64,000 nucleotides of DNA. It comes from Betaproteobacteria bacterium (lineage in GTDB: Bacteria; Pseudomonadota; Gammaproteobacteria; Burkholderiales; SG8-39). The notes beneath the pieces were generated by a model that made no database searches, was not told the origin of the DNA, and worked only from the letters and a program-made list of their open reading frames with translations. The stretch is from assembly GCA_016195915.1 (NCBI GenBank), contig JACPYS010000042.1:222990-286989 (forward strand), in the 5' to 3' direction. A program made the position numbers and the translations under genes. Below are positions 1-8,325 of this stretch, in pieces (positions within the stretch are counted from its first letter, which is position 1; each line of letters begins with the position of its first letter).

Positions 1-1665
1 ATCACCCGCGTGCTCTCGGGCGAAGCGATTACCTACGAGCGCGAGGCGGTAGGCGCGGACGGCGAGCGGCGCGATATCCTGGCCAACATTGTGCCGCATC
101 GCTCGGAAAGCGGAGAGATCCTGGGCGGCTACGGACTCGCGTTCGATGTCACCAAGCGCAGACGCGCCGAGGGGGAGCTTCGCGCGCGCGACGCCCAGTT
201 GCGCCTGCTGACTGAGAACATCCCCGCGGCGGTCGCCTACGTTGCGCCGGACCTGACGATTCAGGTGGCAAATCAACGCTTCGCGGAGCTCCATTGCGGC
301 GCCGGCGCAGAGGTGATCGGCCGGCACCTGCGCGACGTGGTGGGCGAAAAGGCCTGGCCGGAGGTCGCAAGGCGCAATGCACGGGTGCTCGAGGGCGAGG
401 CGGCAGTTTACGAGCGCACGCACGTGCGCCCCGACGGCGAGCGGCGCGAGATCGAAGTGCATCTCCAGCCGGATCGCCGGGACGGCGGCGCGGTTTGTGG
501 CCATTACGCGTTTGTCCTCGAGATTACCGAACGCAAGCGGGCTGAAGAGGCGCTGCGCGTGAGCGAACTGCAGCTACGCCTGATTACCGAGAACATCCCG
601 GCGGCGATTGCCTATGTCGACCGGGACCTGGTGATCCGGCTCGCGAATCCCCGTTATAACGAACTGTTCTTCAAACCTGGCGCAACCGCCGCCGGCCGGC
701 ACGTGCGCGAGACGGTCGGTGAGAAGGCCTGGCCGGAGACCGGGCCACGGATCGAGCGGGTCTTGGCGGGCGAAACACTCGAATATCAGCGCAGCCACGA
801 ACGTCCGGACGGCGAGCGGCGCGAGATCGAGGTGCATCTCGAGCCGGATCGCTCGGCCGCCGGCGAAATCCGGGGCTATTACGCTTTCGTGCTCGACATC
901 ACCGAGCGTATCCAAATGCAGCAACAGGTGAGTAAACTGAACGCGGAACTCGAACAACGCGTCGAACAGCGCACCGCGGAATTGCAGGGAGCGCTGCGCG
1001 ACCTGGAGACATTCACTTCCGCCGTGTCGCACGATCTGCGCGGCCCGACGCGTCGCATGGCGGGGTTCGCCGGAATCCTGCGCGAGGAACTCGGCGCGGA
1101 TGCAGGCGAGGAAACGCTGCGGCTGCTCGGCATCATCGAGGCGAACGCCGAGGAGATGGGCGTGCTGGTCGATGCCTTGCTCAGGCTCGCGCGGATCTCG
1201 CACCAGCCGCTTGTGATCGAGCCCGTTGACCTGGCGGTGCTGGCGCGCGAGGCCTGGGAAGCACTTGATGCGTCACTGCCTCGCGCACGCGTAGAGTTGC
1301 GCCTTGCCGACCTGCCGGTGCGCAGCGTTGACCGCATGCTGGTGAAGCAGGTGCTGATCAACCTGCTGGGCAATGCGGTCAAATTCTCTGCTCGCGGCGA
1401 GGCGCCGGTGGTCGAAGTCGGCGTCATCACGGATACTGGCGAGGAGGTGTTCTACGTCCGCGACAACGGCGCGGGCTTCGACATCGCGTTCGCGCAGAAG
1501 CTGTTCAAGCCATTCTCGCGCCTGCACGCACGCAATGAGTTCGAGGGCACCGGGATCGGCCTGTCGATCGTGGAGCTGATTGCACGCCGCCACGGCGGTC
1601 GTGTGTGGGCCGAAGGCATGCCCGGCCAGGGTGCGACCGTCCATTTTTCACTCGGACGCGGCTGA
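1..1665 (+). CDS. PAS-repeat sensor histidine kinase, 5' end cut by the window
   Basis: The reading frame is open from the first base, so the gene starts outside the window; the GTG at 10 is internal. About 554 residues are visible. They show the tail of one PAS/PAC repeat, two complete PAS repeats (about residues 65-180 and 185-305) that are near copies of each other, a short coiled coil, a dimerisation domain with the phospho-acceptor motif SHDLRGP (about residue 342), and a HATPase domain with N box (LLGNAVKF), G1 (DNGAGFD) and G2 (GTGIGL). No transmembrane segment or receiver domain is present in the visible part. By family it autophosphorylates on His and passes phosphate to a response regulator; no cognate regulator is adjacent, so partner and signal are unknown. 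The PAS copies are also similar as DNA (about 430-490 and 805-855), which suggests recent internal duplication. Confidence 0.93.
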   Translation: MTRVLSGEAITYEREAVGADGERRDILANIVPHRSESGEILGGYGLAFDVTKRRRAEGELRARDAQLRLLTENIPAAVAYVAPDLTIQVANQRFAELHCGAGAEVIGRHLRDVVGEKAWPEVARRNARVLEGEAAVYERTHVRPDGERREIEVHLQPDRRDGGAVCGHYAFVLEITERKRAEEALRVSELQLRLITENIPAAIAYVDRDLVIRLANPRYNELFFKPGATAAGRHVRETVGEKAWPETGPRIERVLAGETLEYQRSHERPDGERREIEVHLEPDRSAAGEIRGYYAFVLDITERIQMQQQVSKLNAELEQRVEQRTAELQGALRDLETFTSAVSHDLRGPTRRMAGFAGILREELGADAGEETLRLLGIIEANAEEMGVLVDALLRLARISHQPLVIEPVDLAVLAREAWEALDASLPRARVELRLADLPVRSVDRMLVKQVLINLLGNAVKFSARGEAPVVEVGVITDTGEEVFYVRDNGAGFDIAFAQKLFKPFSRLHARNEFEGTGIGLSIVELIARRHGGRVWAEGMPGQGATVHFSLGRG

Positions 1666-1691
1666 GCGCAACGTGTCGAGCCCGGAGTGTC

Positions 1692-2399
1692 TCAGCGCGG
1701 CCCGGAAATCGTATCGTGCAGGATGATGGTCGTGCCGCGCAGCTCGATGCAGCCGCGCTGTTGCAGGTCTTTGAGCACCCGGGTCACCATCTCGCGCGAG
1801 GCACCGATCATCCTCGCGATATCGACGCGGCTCAAGCTGCCGGGCAGCATCCACAAGCCGTCGACCAGTTCGGCTTCCCGCAGCAGCAGTTGGGCGACGC
1901 GTCCGTAGACATCGAGCAGCGCGAGGCTGCTGATCCGGTTGTCCGCGTCGCGCAGCCGCCGCACCAGCCTGCGGGTGATGTCCATGGCGAGTTGGAAGTT
2001 CGCTTCGAGACAGCGCCGGAACTCGGGCCGGTCGAGGACCAGCAGCTCGCAGGGGCCGCGCGCCACCACGTCCGCCGAGCGGGGTTCGTCGTCGATCAGG
2101 CTCATCTCACCGAAGTAGTCGCCAGACCTGAGGATGGCCAGAATGACCTGCTTGCCTTCCGAATTGGTCACGCTCACGTCGACGCGCCCGGAGATGATGA
2201 CGAACAGCGATTGCGTCGGTTCGCCGGCGTGGATGATCGTTTCGCCCTTGCGGCAGGCGAGGCGGCGGACCGCCGGGGCGAGGATCGCGCGCTGCTCGGG
2301 CGTGAGCATGGAGAAAAGCGGCACGCTGCCGAGCAGCAGATCCGTCGCGCCGGACTGACTTCCGGTGCGGTTGGCGGTGGAGTTATGCGTCACATGCAT
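1692..2399 (-). CDS. Crp/Fnr-family transcription regulator
   Basis: A 235-residue protein of normal length for the family. The N-terminal cyclic-nucleotide-binding beta-roll occupies about residues 25-140, with a GDYFGEMSLIDDEPRSADV phosphate-binding cassette close to that of cAMP receptors. The C-terminal winged helix carries a recognition helix of the form SRVDIARMIGASREMVTRVLKDL. No Fnr-type N-terminal cysteine cluster is seen, which favours a nucleotide ligand over an iron-sulfur one. I chose the ATG at 2399; the frame stays open upstream but runs into the cyclase gene. The start lies 11 bp past the stop of the membrane adenylate cyclase, so the two are almost certainly co-transcribed as a cAMP-synthesis and cAMP-response pair. 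The ligand assignment is inference from the motif and this context. Confidence 0.92.
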   Translation of the reverse strand: MHVTHNSTANRTGSQSGATDLLLGSVPLFSMLTPEQRAILAPAVRRLACRKGETIIHAGEPTQSLFVIISGRVDVSVTNSEGKQVILAILRSGDYFGEMSLIDDEPRSADVVARGPCELLVLDRPEFRRCLEANFQLAMDITRRLVRRLRDADNRISSLALLDVYGRVAQLLLREAELVDGLWMLPGSLSRVDIARMIGASREMVTRVLKDLQQRGCIELRGTTIILHDTISGPR

Positions 2400-2410
2400 G
2401 GTGATGCCTG

Positions 2411-4180
2411 TTACGGTCCAGTGCGCGATCCGGATGCACTCCGGGCAGTATGCGCCGCAGCCTGCGTCCCCGGCAACTGCAAGGCCTCGACATCTGCGAT
2501 GATCCGGATCGCGACGGGCCCGGCGCGATTGCGCACGGTGATCTCGTGCCTCGGGAACCCGGAGACGTCCACGCCGGCGCGCGACGCGACCGGCTCCGAG
2601 ATGATCAACTGGCAGCTGAACTCCTTGGTCTGGTCCTGCAGCCGGCTGGCGGTGTTGACCGTGTCGCCGACCGCCGTGAGGTAGGTCGCGGCGCCGTGGC
2701 CCATGAGGCCCACCACGGCCGGGCCACAGTGGATGCCGATGCCGATACGCATTGGCGTGAGCAGCTCGGCCTTGAGCTCTGCACTGAGGGTCGCGATGGC
2801 GCGGATCATCGCGCGCGCGGCTTCCAGGGATTGCAGGGCGCTCGCCTCGGGTTTGGCCTGCACCCCGAACAGCGCCATCACGCCGTCGCCCGTAAACTGG
2901 TTGACGATGCCGCCGGAGCGCTCGATGGCAGCGCCGGTCGCCGCGAAATAGCGGTTCAGGATGTAGACGACGTCGTAGGGCAGGCGACGTTCGGAAATCT
3001 GCGTGAAGCCGCGGATGTCGGCGAACAGGACGCAGATTTCGCGCTCCTCCCCCGTGATTGCTCCCTGCTGCAGCAGCGCGCGTGACGCCGGAATGGTCGC
3101 GGGCATGAGCAGGTAGACGGACAGGTCGTGCGTGGGGCGCAACTGGCACGCGAGGCGCACGTCCGGTCCCGCGCCGACACGCCGCAGTACCCGCGCTTCT
3201 TGGGCGGACGGTTCGGGCAATGCCTCCTGGCCGGCGGTCACGTGCACGCGGCAGGTCGAGCAGCGGCCGCGCCCCCCGCAAACCGACGCATGGCCGATGC
3301 GGGCGCGGCGGCTGCATTCGAGCACGCTGTATCCCAGCGGCACCGTCACGGTCTGCCCGCCGGGATAGCTCACGCGGATGGCGGTCCGCCGCTCGCGCCA
3401 GAGCCGGATGCTGCGCAGTGCCAGTGTGATCACAAGCGCCGCGATCAACGTGTTGAGCACCGCTCGCCCGGTTTCCTGCAGCGCGGCGCGCGCCTGCGCG
3501 TCAGGAAATCGAGCCGCTGCGAACGTGTCGTTGATCCAGCCGATGTGGACCGCGAGCGTCTCGATTTCCTTGCCCGCCTGCGAGAATCCGAGCAGGGCGA
3601 GCACCGGGATCAGCACCGCAAGCGTGTAAAGCGGCATCGACCAGCGCGCGTACCAGGTCTGGATGCGCAACCAGAAGTGCATGCCGATGCAGCCGTGGAT
3701 CCAGGCGACGAGCAGCAGCAGCGCCTGTTGCAGGCCGAGGTCGGGACGCACTTTCCAGATCAGCAGGATCAGCGCCGAGTACGAGTCGTCGTAGCCAAAG
3801 CGCTCGTGAGCGAGACGCGTGCCCACCGCGTGGCCGATGACGAGCAACGGAATCGAAAGCCCCAGCAGCAGTTGCAGTGCTTCCCAGACCGGCATGCGAA
3901 AATGCCGGCGCAGGTAGATCGAGCGCAGCGCGAGCGCGAGGTGCACGAGAATCGCCGCCGCGAGCGCGGTCGTCCCGGCAGCGCTGCGCCAGAGTGAAAG
4001 GAACAGGATGCGGCCGTACTCCATCGCATCGAGGGAAATCAGCCCGAGCGCATGATTGAGCAGGTGGGTAAGCACGAACGTGAACAGCACCAGCCCGCTC
4101 GCCAGCCGCGCGCGGCGTTCGAGCGCGGTCTGCCCGCGCGGGCCTGCATTCCGCGCTGTGGCCTTGCCCTGCCTGCTCAA
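2411..4180 (-). CDS. Membrane class III adenylate/guanylate cyclase with 2Fe-2S ferredoxin domain
   Basis: About 589 residues if translation starts at the TTG at 4180, which overlaps the acetyltransferase stop (TTGA) and has GAGG seven bases upstream; the frame is open further upstream, so the start is uncertain. The N-terminal half has about five to six membrane helices resembling succinate-dehydrogenase/cytochrome-b membrane proteins, with intramembrane His residues (HLLNH, WIHG). A plant-type 2Fe-2S domain follows, with Cys spacing C-x5-C-x2-C and a distal C (RLACQ). The C-terminal class III catalytic domain keeps both metal aspartates (FADIRGF, TGDG) and the transition-state Asn and Arg (VNTASR). 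The usual substrate-selecting Lys before F-x-GD is Gln here (NQFTGDG). Role: cyclic nucleotide synthesis gated by redox state or haem, which is inference. The next gene is a Crp-type regulator. Confidence 0.88.
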   Translation of the reverse strand: MSRQGKATARNAGPRGQTALERRARLASGLVLFTFVLTHLLNHALGLISLDAMEYGRILFLSLWRSAAGTTALAAAILVHLALALRSIYLRRHFRMPVWEALQLLLGLSIPLLVIGHAVGTRLAHERFGYDDSYSALILLIWKVRPDLGLQQALLLLVAWIHGCIGMHFWLRIQTWYARWSMPLYTLAVLIPVLALLGFSQAGKEIETLAVHIGWINDTFAAARFPDAQARAALQETGRAVLNTLIAALVITLALRSIRLWRERRTAIRVSYPGGQTVTVPLGYSVLECSRRARIGHASVCGGRGRCSTCRVHVTAGQEALPEPSAQEARVLRRVGAGPDVRLACQLRPTHDLSVYLLMPATIPASRALLQQGAITGEEREICVLFADIRGFTQISERRLPYDVVYILNRYFAATGAAIERSGGIVNQFTGDGVMALFGVQAKPEASALQSLEAARAMIRAIATLSAELKAELLTPMRIGIGIHCGPAVVGLMGHGAATYLTAVGDTVNTASRLQDQTKEFSCQLIISEPVASRAGVDVSGFPRHEITVRNRAGPVAIRIIADVEALQLPGTQAAAHTARSASGSRTGP

Positions 4181-4668
4181 ACGCTTTGCCTCGCGAGGGC
4201 GCTCAGCGCGTCCCCCGTGACCCGGAACAGGCGCCACTCTTTCATGCATTGCGCGCCGAAACCTTCGTAAAACCGCATTGCCGGCGCGTTCCAGTCGAGC
4301 ACCATCCACTCGAAGCGGCCGCAGCCGCGCTCGTGGGCGATGCGCGAGACGTGAAGCAGCAGGGCCTTGCCGTACCCGCGCCCGCGATGCTCGGGGCGCA
4401 CGAACAGGTCTTCGAGGTAAAGACCCTTGCGGCCCATGAAGGTGGAAAAATTGTGGAAAAAGACAGCGAACCCGACCGCTGTGCCGTCGGCAATGCACAA
4501 CAGCGTCTCCGCCGGGGTGGTCTCGGAGAACAGCTGGTCTTCGAGCAGGTTCGCATCGGCTTGCACCAGGTGAGCGAGTTTCTCGTAGTCGGCGAGTGCG
4601 CGGATCAGTTCCAGCACCACCGGAGTGTCCGCGCGCGTGGCGCGGCGGATCTCTGCGCGGACCGCCAT
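4177..4668 (-). CDS. GNAT N-acetyltransferase, SSAT-like
   Basis: A 163-residue single-domain GNAT protein of typical length. The acetyl-CoA pyrophosphate loop RGRGYGKALL lies near residue 97, after the beta-4 strand LYLEDLFVRPEH. The segments ADYEKL near the N-terminus and FSTFMGRKGLYLEDLF resemble spermidine/diamine or thialysine acetyltransferases, so a small polyamine or amino acid substrate is likely; the exact substrate cannot be read from sequence. It starts 1 bp upstream of the phosphofructokinase 3' end and its stop overlaps the presumed cyclase start. It is therefore probably the middle gene of a leftward transcript pfk - acetyltransferase - cyclase - crp. Confidence 0.88.
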   Translation of the reverse strand: MAVRAEIRRATRADTPVVLELIRALADYEKLAHLVQADANLLEDQLFSETTPAETLLCIADGTAVGFAVFFHNFSTFMGRKGLYLEDLFVRPEHRGRGYGKALLLHVSRIAHERGCGRFEWMVLDWNAPAMRFYEGFGAQCMKEWRLFRVTGDALSALARQSV

Positions 4669-4669
4669 T

Positions 4670-5785
4670 TCAGTCTCCGAAGCTGATATCGAGGTCGCGC
4701 GCGGTGCGGATCGTGTCGCAGTCGGGCGGCACCGATTTCATGCGCCGGGTCGCCTTCTCCAGCGGCACGTAGCGCACGTTGGGTGGATCGAGAGCGACCA
4801 TCACGCCCGATTGGCCCTCGACGAGCGCGCGTACCGCCGCCCCGCCGAAACGCAAACTGAGCAAGCGGTCGAACGTGGTCGGCGGCCCCCCTCGCAGCAG
4901 GTGGCCAAGCACGACGTGCCGGATTTCCTTGCGCGTGAGCGCGGCGAGTTCGTTCTCGACGCGCTCGCCGATGCCCCCGAGGCGCTCCGCGTGCCCGCCG
5001 ATCTTCTTCTCGATCACCGAGGCCTGGCCGCCTTTCGGGATGGCGCCCTCGGCCGCCACCACGATCGAATGGTGCGAACCCCTGCGCTCGCGCGCGAGCA
5101 GCGACGCGGCGACCTTCCGGATGTCGTAAGGAATCTCGGGAATGAGGATGGCGTGCGCGTTGGCGGAGACGCCGCAGTTGAGCGCGATCCACCCGGCATG
5201 GCGGCCCATCACCTCCACCACCATGATCCTGTGGTGCGACGTTGCCGTGGTGTGCAGCCGGTCGATGCATTCGGTGGCGAATGACACCGCCGAATCGAAG
5301 CCGAACGTGATGACCGTGCTCTCGAGATCGTTGTCGATGGTCTTTGGCACGCCGACAAGGCGCAGGCCCTTTTGCGCCAGCCCATGGGCGATGCCGAGCG
5401 ATCCGTCGCCGCCGATCGCCACCAGCGCGTCGATTCCATTGCGCTTGAACTCGCGCATCAGCTCGTCGCTGCGATCGCGCTCTTCCACGCCCTGCGGGGT
5501 GCGCACGGGATACTTGAATGGATTGCCGGCGTTGGTGGTGCCGAGAATGGTGCCGCCAAGGTGCGTGATGCCCGAGACGCGCTCCGGGGTGAGGCGCGTC
5601 ACGCCGGCCTCGCGCAGGCGGGGATCGAGCAGGCCGTCGTAGCCGTTGAGAATTCCGACGCACTCCCAGTTGTGGTGGAGAGCGGTCATCACCACGCCTC
5701 GGATGACCGCATTCAGGCCGGGCGCATCGCCGCCGCAGGTGGTGATGGCGATGCGCCGGATTGCTGCAGTGCCACGACGAGCCAT
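4670..5785 (-). CDS. pfkA: 6-phosphofructokinase (PfkA family, mixed ATP/PPi signature)
   Basis: A 371-residue PFK, longer than the 320-residue E. coli enzyme. It shows the N-terminal GGDAPGLNAVIR loop, the GGDGS phosphoryl-donor motif, the catalytic PKTIDND motif, and the MGRHAGW and PEIPYD substrate segments. The reaction is fructose-6-phosphate to fructose-1,6-bisphosphate. Family knowledge: Gly after GGD (GGDGS) is the ATP-type state, while Lys before TIDND is the state common in PPi-dependent and group III enzymes. This combination matches actinobacterial-type group III PFKs, some of which use ATP. The ATG at 5785 has AGGAGCAGGAA just upstream. A second, clearly PPi-type PFK lies at 21995-23215. 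The gene diverges from the diiron gene across only 48 bp, so their promoters must overlap. Confidence 0.93.
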   Translation of the reverse strand: MARRGTAAIRRIAITTCGGDAPGLNAVIRGVVMTALHHNWECVGILNGYDGLLDPRLREAGVTRLTPERVSGITHLGGTILGTTNAGNPFKYPVRTPQGVEERDRSDELMREFKRNGIDALVAIGGDGSLGIAHGLAQKGLRLVGVPKTIDNDLESTVITFGFDSAVSFATECIDRLHTTATSHHRIMVVEVMGRHAGWIALNCGVSANAHAILIPEIPYDIRKVAASLLARERRGSHHSIVVAAEGAIPKGGQASVIEKKIGGHAERLGGIGERVENELAALTRKEIRHVVLGHLLRGGPPTTFDRLLSLRFGGAAVRALVEGQSGVMVALDPPNVRYVPLEKATRRMKSVPPDCDTIRTARDLDISFGD

Positions 5786-5833
5786 GGTTCCTGCTCCTGC
5801 GAAAATCTTGAAGGTTAGCGTACACTTTCGCGC

Positions 5834-6943
5834 ATGAACAACCATATCACGCACGATTCCGCGTACGAAACCGTCGCCGCGGACAATTTCGCCGCCATGA
5901 TCGAGGTGCCGCGCTACGGCCGGCGCAGCGCCGCGTTCGACACGATCATCTCCGCTACACACGATCATTTCTGGGATCCGCTCGACCCGGCCTACCTGGA
6001 TTTTTCGCAGCCCTTCGACATGCAACGCGAAACCCTGATGCCGCTCGAAACGGTATTCGAGCTGCGCACCGCGGTGGCTGAGCGCCTGGACGAGGGCCAG
6101 AAGATCGGGCTTGCGAACGAGGTGGCGCGCTGGAACCTGAGCGGCATCCTGCACGGCGAGCAAGGGGCGTTGTCGCTCTCGGCGAGCCTGTGCGATATCC
6201 TGCTCGACCCGGGCGCACAGGAGTACGCCGCCAACCAGGTGCGGGAGGAGGCGCGGCACGTGAGCGCGTTTTCGCGCTACATCCAGCTGCGCTGGGGTTC
6301 GCCGCTGCCCGTGGGCGAGGCGCTGGGCGCGCTGCTGGCGGAACTGGTCGCGGCGCCCGAGGTGTACAAGAAGCTGGTGGGCATGCAGATGCTGGTCGAG
6401 GGACTTGCAATGGGCGCGTTCGCCGGCCTGCACGCAAACGCGCGCGATCCGCTCCTGAAACGCATGGTACAGCTGGTGATGACCGACGAGGCCTTCCACC
6501 ACAAGTTCGGCAAAATCTGGGCCTCGCGCACGATCCCGAAGCTTTCTGCGGAGGAACATGCGCGGGTGGAGGACTGGGCCGCCAATTGCTTCGAGACGCT
6601 GCTGTTCAACCTCAACAATATCCGCCAGCGCCAGGCGATCTACGCGCAGTTCGGCCTCGACTGGCAATGGGTGCGCGATGCGTGCCGGGAGATATTCACG
6701 GCGGCGGACCGGCGCGAAGGCTTGCGCCAGCAGACCAACATCTTCCGCGTGCTGGTGAAGACGCTGCTCGGCGCGGGCATCATCACCGATCGCACGCGCG
6801 CGACCTACGCCGCGTGGCTCGATGTCGAGGGGCTGGAAGGGGAGAAGGATTTCATGGTCGGCGACGCCATCGCGGCCGAGGGCATCGAATACCTGCGCGA
6901 GATCAATCGCGGACGCAGGAAGATCGGGCAGAAGACGGCCTGA
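5834..6943 (+). CDS. Ferritin-like diiron oxygenase/oxidase family protein
   Basis: A 369-residue soluble helical protein. It has a complete carboxylate-bridged diiron ligand pattern: Glu109, then Glu139-x-x-His142, then Glu189, then Glu219-x-x-His222. This is the E...ExxH...E...ExxH arrangement of the ribonucleotide-reductase R2, AurF and bacterial multicomponent oxygenase superfamily. The length and the E109 (HGEQGA) and DEAFHH contexts are closest to AurF-like or uncharacterised ferritin-like proteins. No reductase or ferredoxin partner is adjacent. It is transcribed away from the phosphofructokinase, with its ATG 48 bp from that start. The substrate is unknown; it could be an N-oxygenase, hydroxylase or desaturase. 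Fold and metal site are well supported, the reaction is not. Confidence 0.8.
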   Translation: MNNHITHDSAYETVAADNFAAMIEVPRYGRRSAAFDTIISATHDHFWDPLDPAYLDFSQPFDMQRETLMPLETVFELRTAVAERLDEGQKIGLANEVARWNLSGILHGEQGALSLSASLCDILLDPGAQEYAANQVREEARHVSAFSRYIQLRWGSPLPVGEALGALLAELVAAPEVYKKLVGMQMLVEGLAMGAFAGLHANARDPLLKRMVQLVMTDEAFHHKFGKIWASRTIPKLSAEEHARVEDWAANCFETLLFNLNNIRQRQAIYAQFGLDWQWVRDACREIFTAADRREGLRQQTNIFRVLVKTLLGAGIITDRTRATYAAWLDVEGLEGEKDFMVGDAIAAEGIEYLREINRGRRKIGQKTA

Positions 6944-7051
6944 GCGCTGCGTTTCTTGACCCGGCTCAAAGACTGCGGCCGGGCGGCGGGATACGGTGAA
7001 GCGCTTTTTTTGGGCTAGACTTCCGACACTACGCGCACAGGAGAGGCATCC

Positions 7052-8257
7052 GTGAACGACAACAATGTTTCAAGCAAGCGCCGCAGTCTGTTGAAAGGGG
7101 CGGCCGGCGCCGCCGGGCTGGCAGCCACCGGGATCCTGCATGCACCAGCTGTCATCGCGCAACCGGCCAGGCTCAAGGTCGGCCTGATGCTGCCTTACAC
7201 GGGCACCTACGCCGCGCTGGGTAACGCGATCACCAATGCATTCAAGCTGTACATCGCCGAGAAGGGCGGAAAAGTCGGCGGTCGCGAAATCGAATACGTG
7301 GTACTCGACGACGAATCCGAGCCCGCCAAGGGCGTCGATAACGCCAATCGCATCGTCAACCGCGACAAGGTGGACGTGCTGGTCGGCACGGTGCACTCGG
7401 GCGTGCAGGCGGGCATGGTGAAGGTGTCGCGCGAATCCGGCGTGCTTTCGATCATCCCCAACGCGGGCTTCGGCGCAGCGACCGGGCAACTGTGCGCGCC
7501 CAACATCTTCCGCAGTTCGTTTTCCAACTGGCAGACCATCCACCCGCTCGGCAAGGTGATGATGGAGAAGGGCCACAAGAGCTGCGTGTGGATCAGCTGG
7601 AAGTACGCTGCGGGCGAGGAGATGTTCGGCGGCTTCAAGGAAGGCTACGAGAAGGTCGGCGGAAAGATCGTGAAGGAAATGTGGCTGCCGTTCCCGAACG
7701 TGGAATTCCAGGCGCTGCTCACCGAGATCGCGGCCGCCAAACCCGACGCAGTGGCATGCTTCTTCGCCGGCGGCGGCGCGGTGAAATTCGTCAAGGATTA
7801 CGACGCCGCGGGCCTGAAGGGCAAGATCCCGCTCTACGGCAACGGCTTCGTCACCGACGGCACGCTGCAGGCGCAGGGATCGTCGGCGCAAGGCCTGCTG
7901 ACCACGCTGCACTACGCAGACGGGCTGGAATTTCCCAAGGACAAGACCTTCCGCCTCGCCTACGCGAAAGCCTACAAGCTGCAGCCCGACGTGTACGCGG
8001 TGCAGGGCTACGATGCCGCGCAGATGCTCGACGTTGGCCTGAGCGCGGCGAAGGGCGACATCAAGGCGCAGAAGCAGATCGTCGCCGCGATCGAGAAGGC
8101 GACGATCGACAGCCCGCGCGGCCGTTTCACCATCTCCAGGGCGCACAACCCGGTGCAGGACATCTATCTGCGCCAGGTGGTGGGTGAATCGAACAAGTTC
8201 GTCGGCATCGCGTGGAAAAACCTGTCCGACCCGGCGCGCGGCTGCAGCATGGCGTAA
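7052..8257 (+). CDS. ABC transporter periplasmic binding protein, Leu/Ile/Val (Peripla_BP_6) family
   Basis: A 401-residue receptor. The N-terminus carries a twin-arginine-like export signal (KRRSLLKGAAG, hydrophobic stretch, cleavage after VIAQ). A type I periplasmic binding fold follows, with the family's opening strand LKVGLMLPYTGTYAALG. I chose the GTG at 7052 because AGGAGAGG lies five bases upstream. It is the first gene of a five-gene Liv-type operon and is followed by a strong terminator-like hairpin, a common way to make the receptor in excess over the membrane components. Relatives bind branched-chain amino acids, but many betaproteobacterial members bind aromatic acids, amides or other small carboxylates, so the ligand is left open. 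Confidence 0.93.
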   Translation: MNDNNVSSKRRSLLKGAAGAAGLAATGILHAPAVIAQPARLKVGLMLPYTGTYAALGNAITNAFKLYIAEKGGKVGGREIEYVVLDDESEPAKGVDNANRIVNRDKVDVLVGTVHSGVQAGMVKVSRESGVLSIIPNAGFGAATGQLCAPNIFRSSFSNWQTIHPLGKVMMEKGHKSCVWISWKYAAGEEMFGGFKEGYEKVGGKIVKEMWLPFPNVEFQALLTEIAAAKPDAVACFFAGGGAVKFVKDYDAAGLKGKIPLYGNGFVTDGTLQAQGSSAQGLLTTLHYADGLEFPKDKTFRLAYAKAYKLQPDVYAVQGYDAAQMLDVGLSAAKGDIKAQKQIVAAIEKATIDSPRGRFTISRAHNPVQDIYLRQVVGESNKFVGIAWKNLSDPARGCSMA

Positions 8258-8277
8258 GCCGGCCAGCGAAGTTGCCA

Positions 8278-8311
8278 CAGCCGGCGGCCGCGAGGCCCCG
8301 GCTGTTTTTTT
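8278..8311 (+). terminator. Intrinsic terminator/attenuator between receptor and LivH genes
   Basis: A GC-rich inverted repeat (CAGCCGG, a bulged C, GGCC; loop GCGA; GGCC, CCGGCTG) is followed directly by a run of seven T. It sits 20 bp after the receptor stop and 14 bp before the permease ATG, so readthrough is needed to express the four downstream genes. Confidence 0.85.
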
Positions 8312-8325
8312 GAGCGCAAGCTGCA

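Noticed and set aside
5786..6667. Upstream extension of the phosphofructokinase frame (and similar open extensions of the enolase, ArgC and AspDH frames)
   Set aside because: The extensions lie antisense to or inside neighbouring genes and have no family likeness; starts fitting the family were chosen instead.
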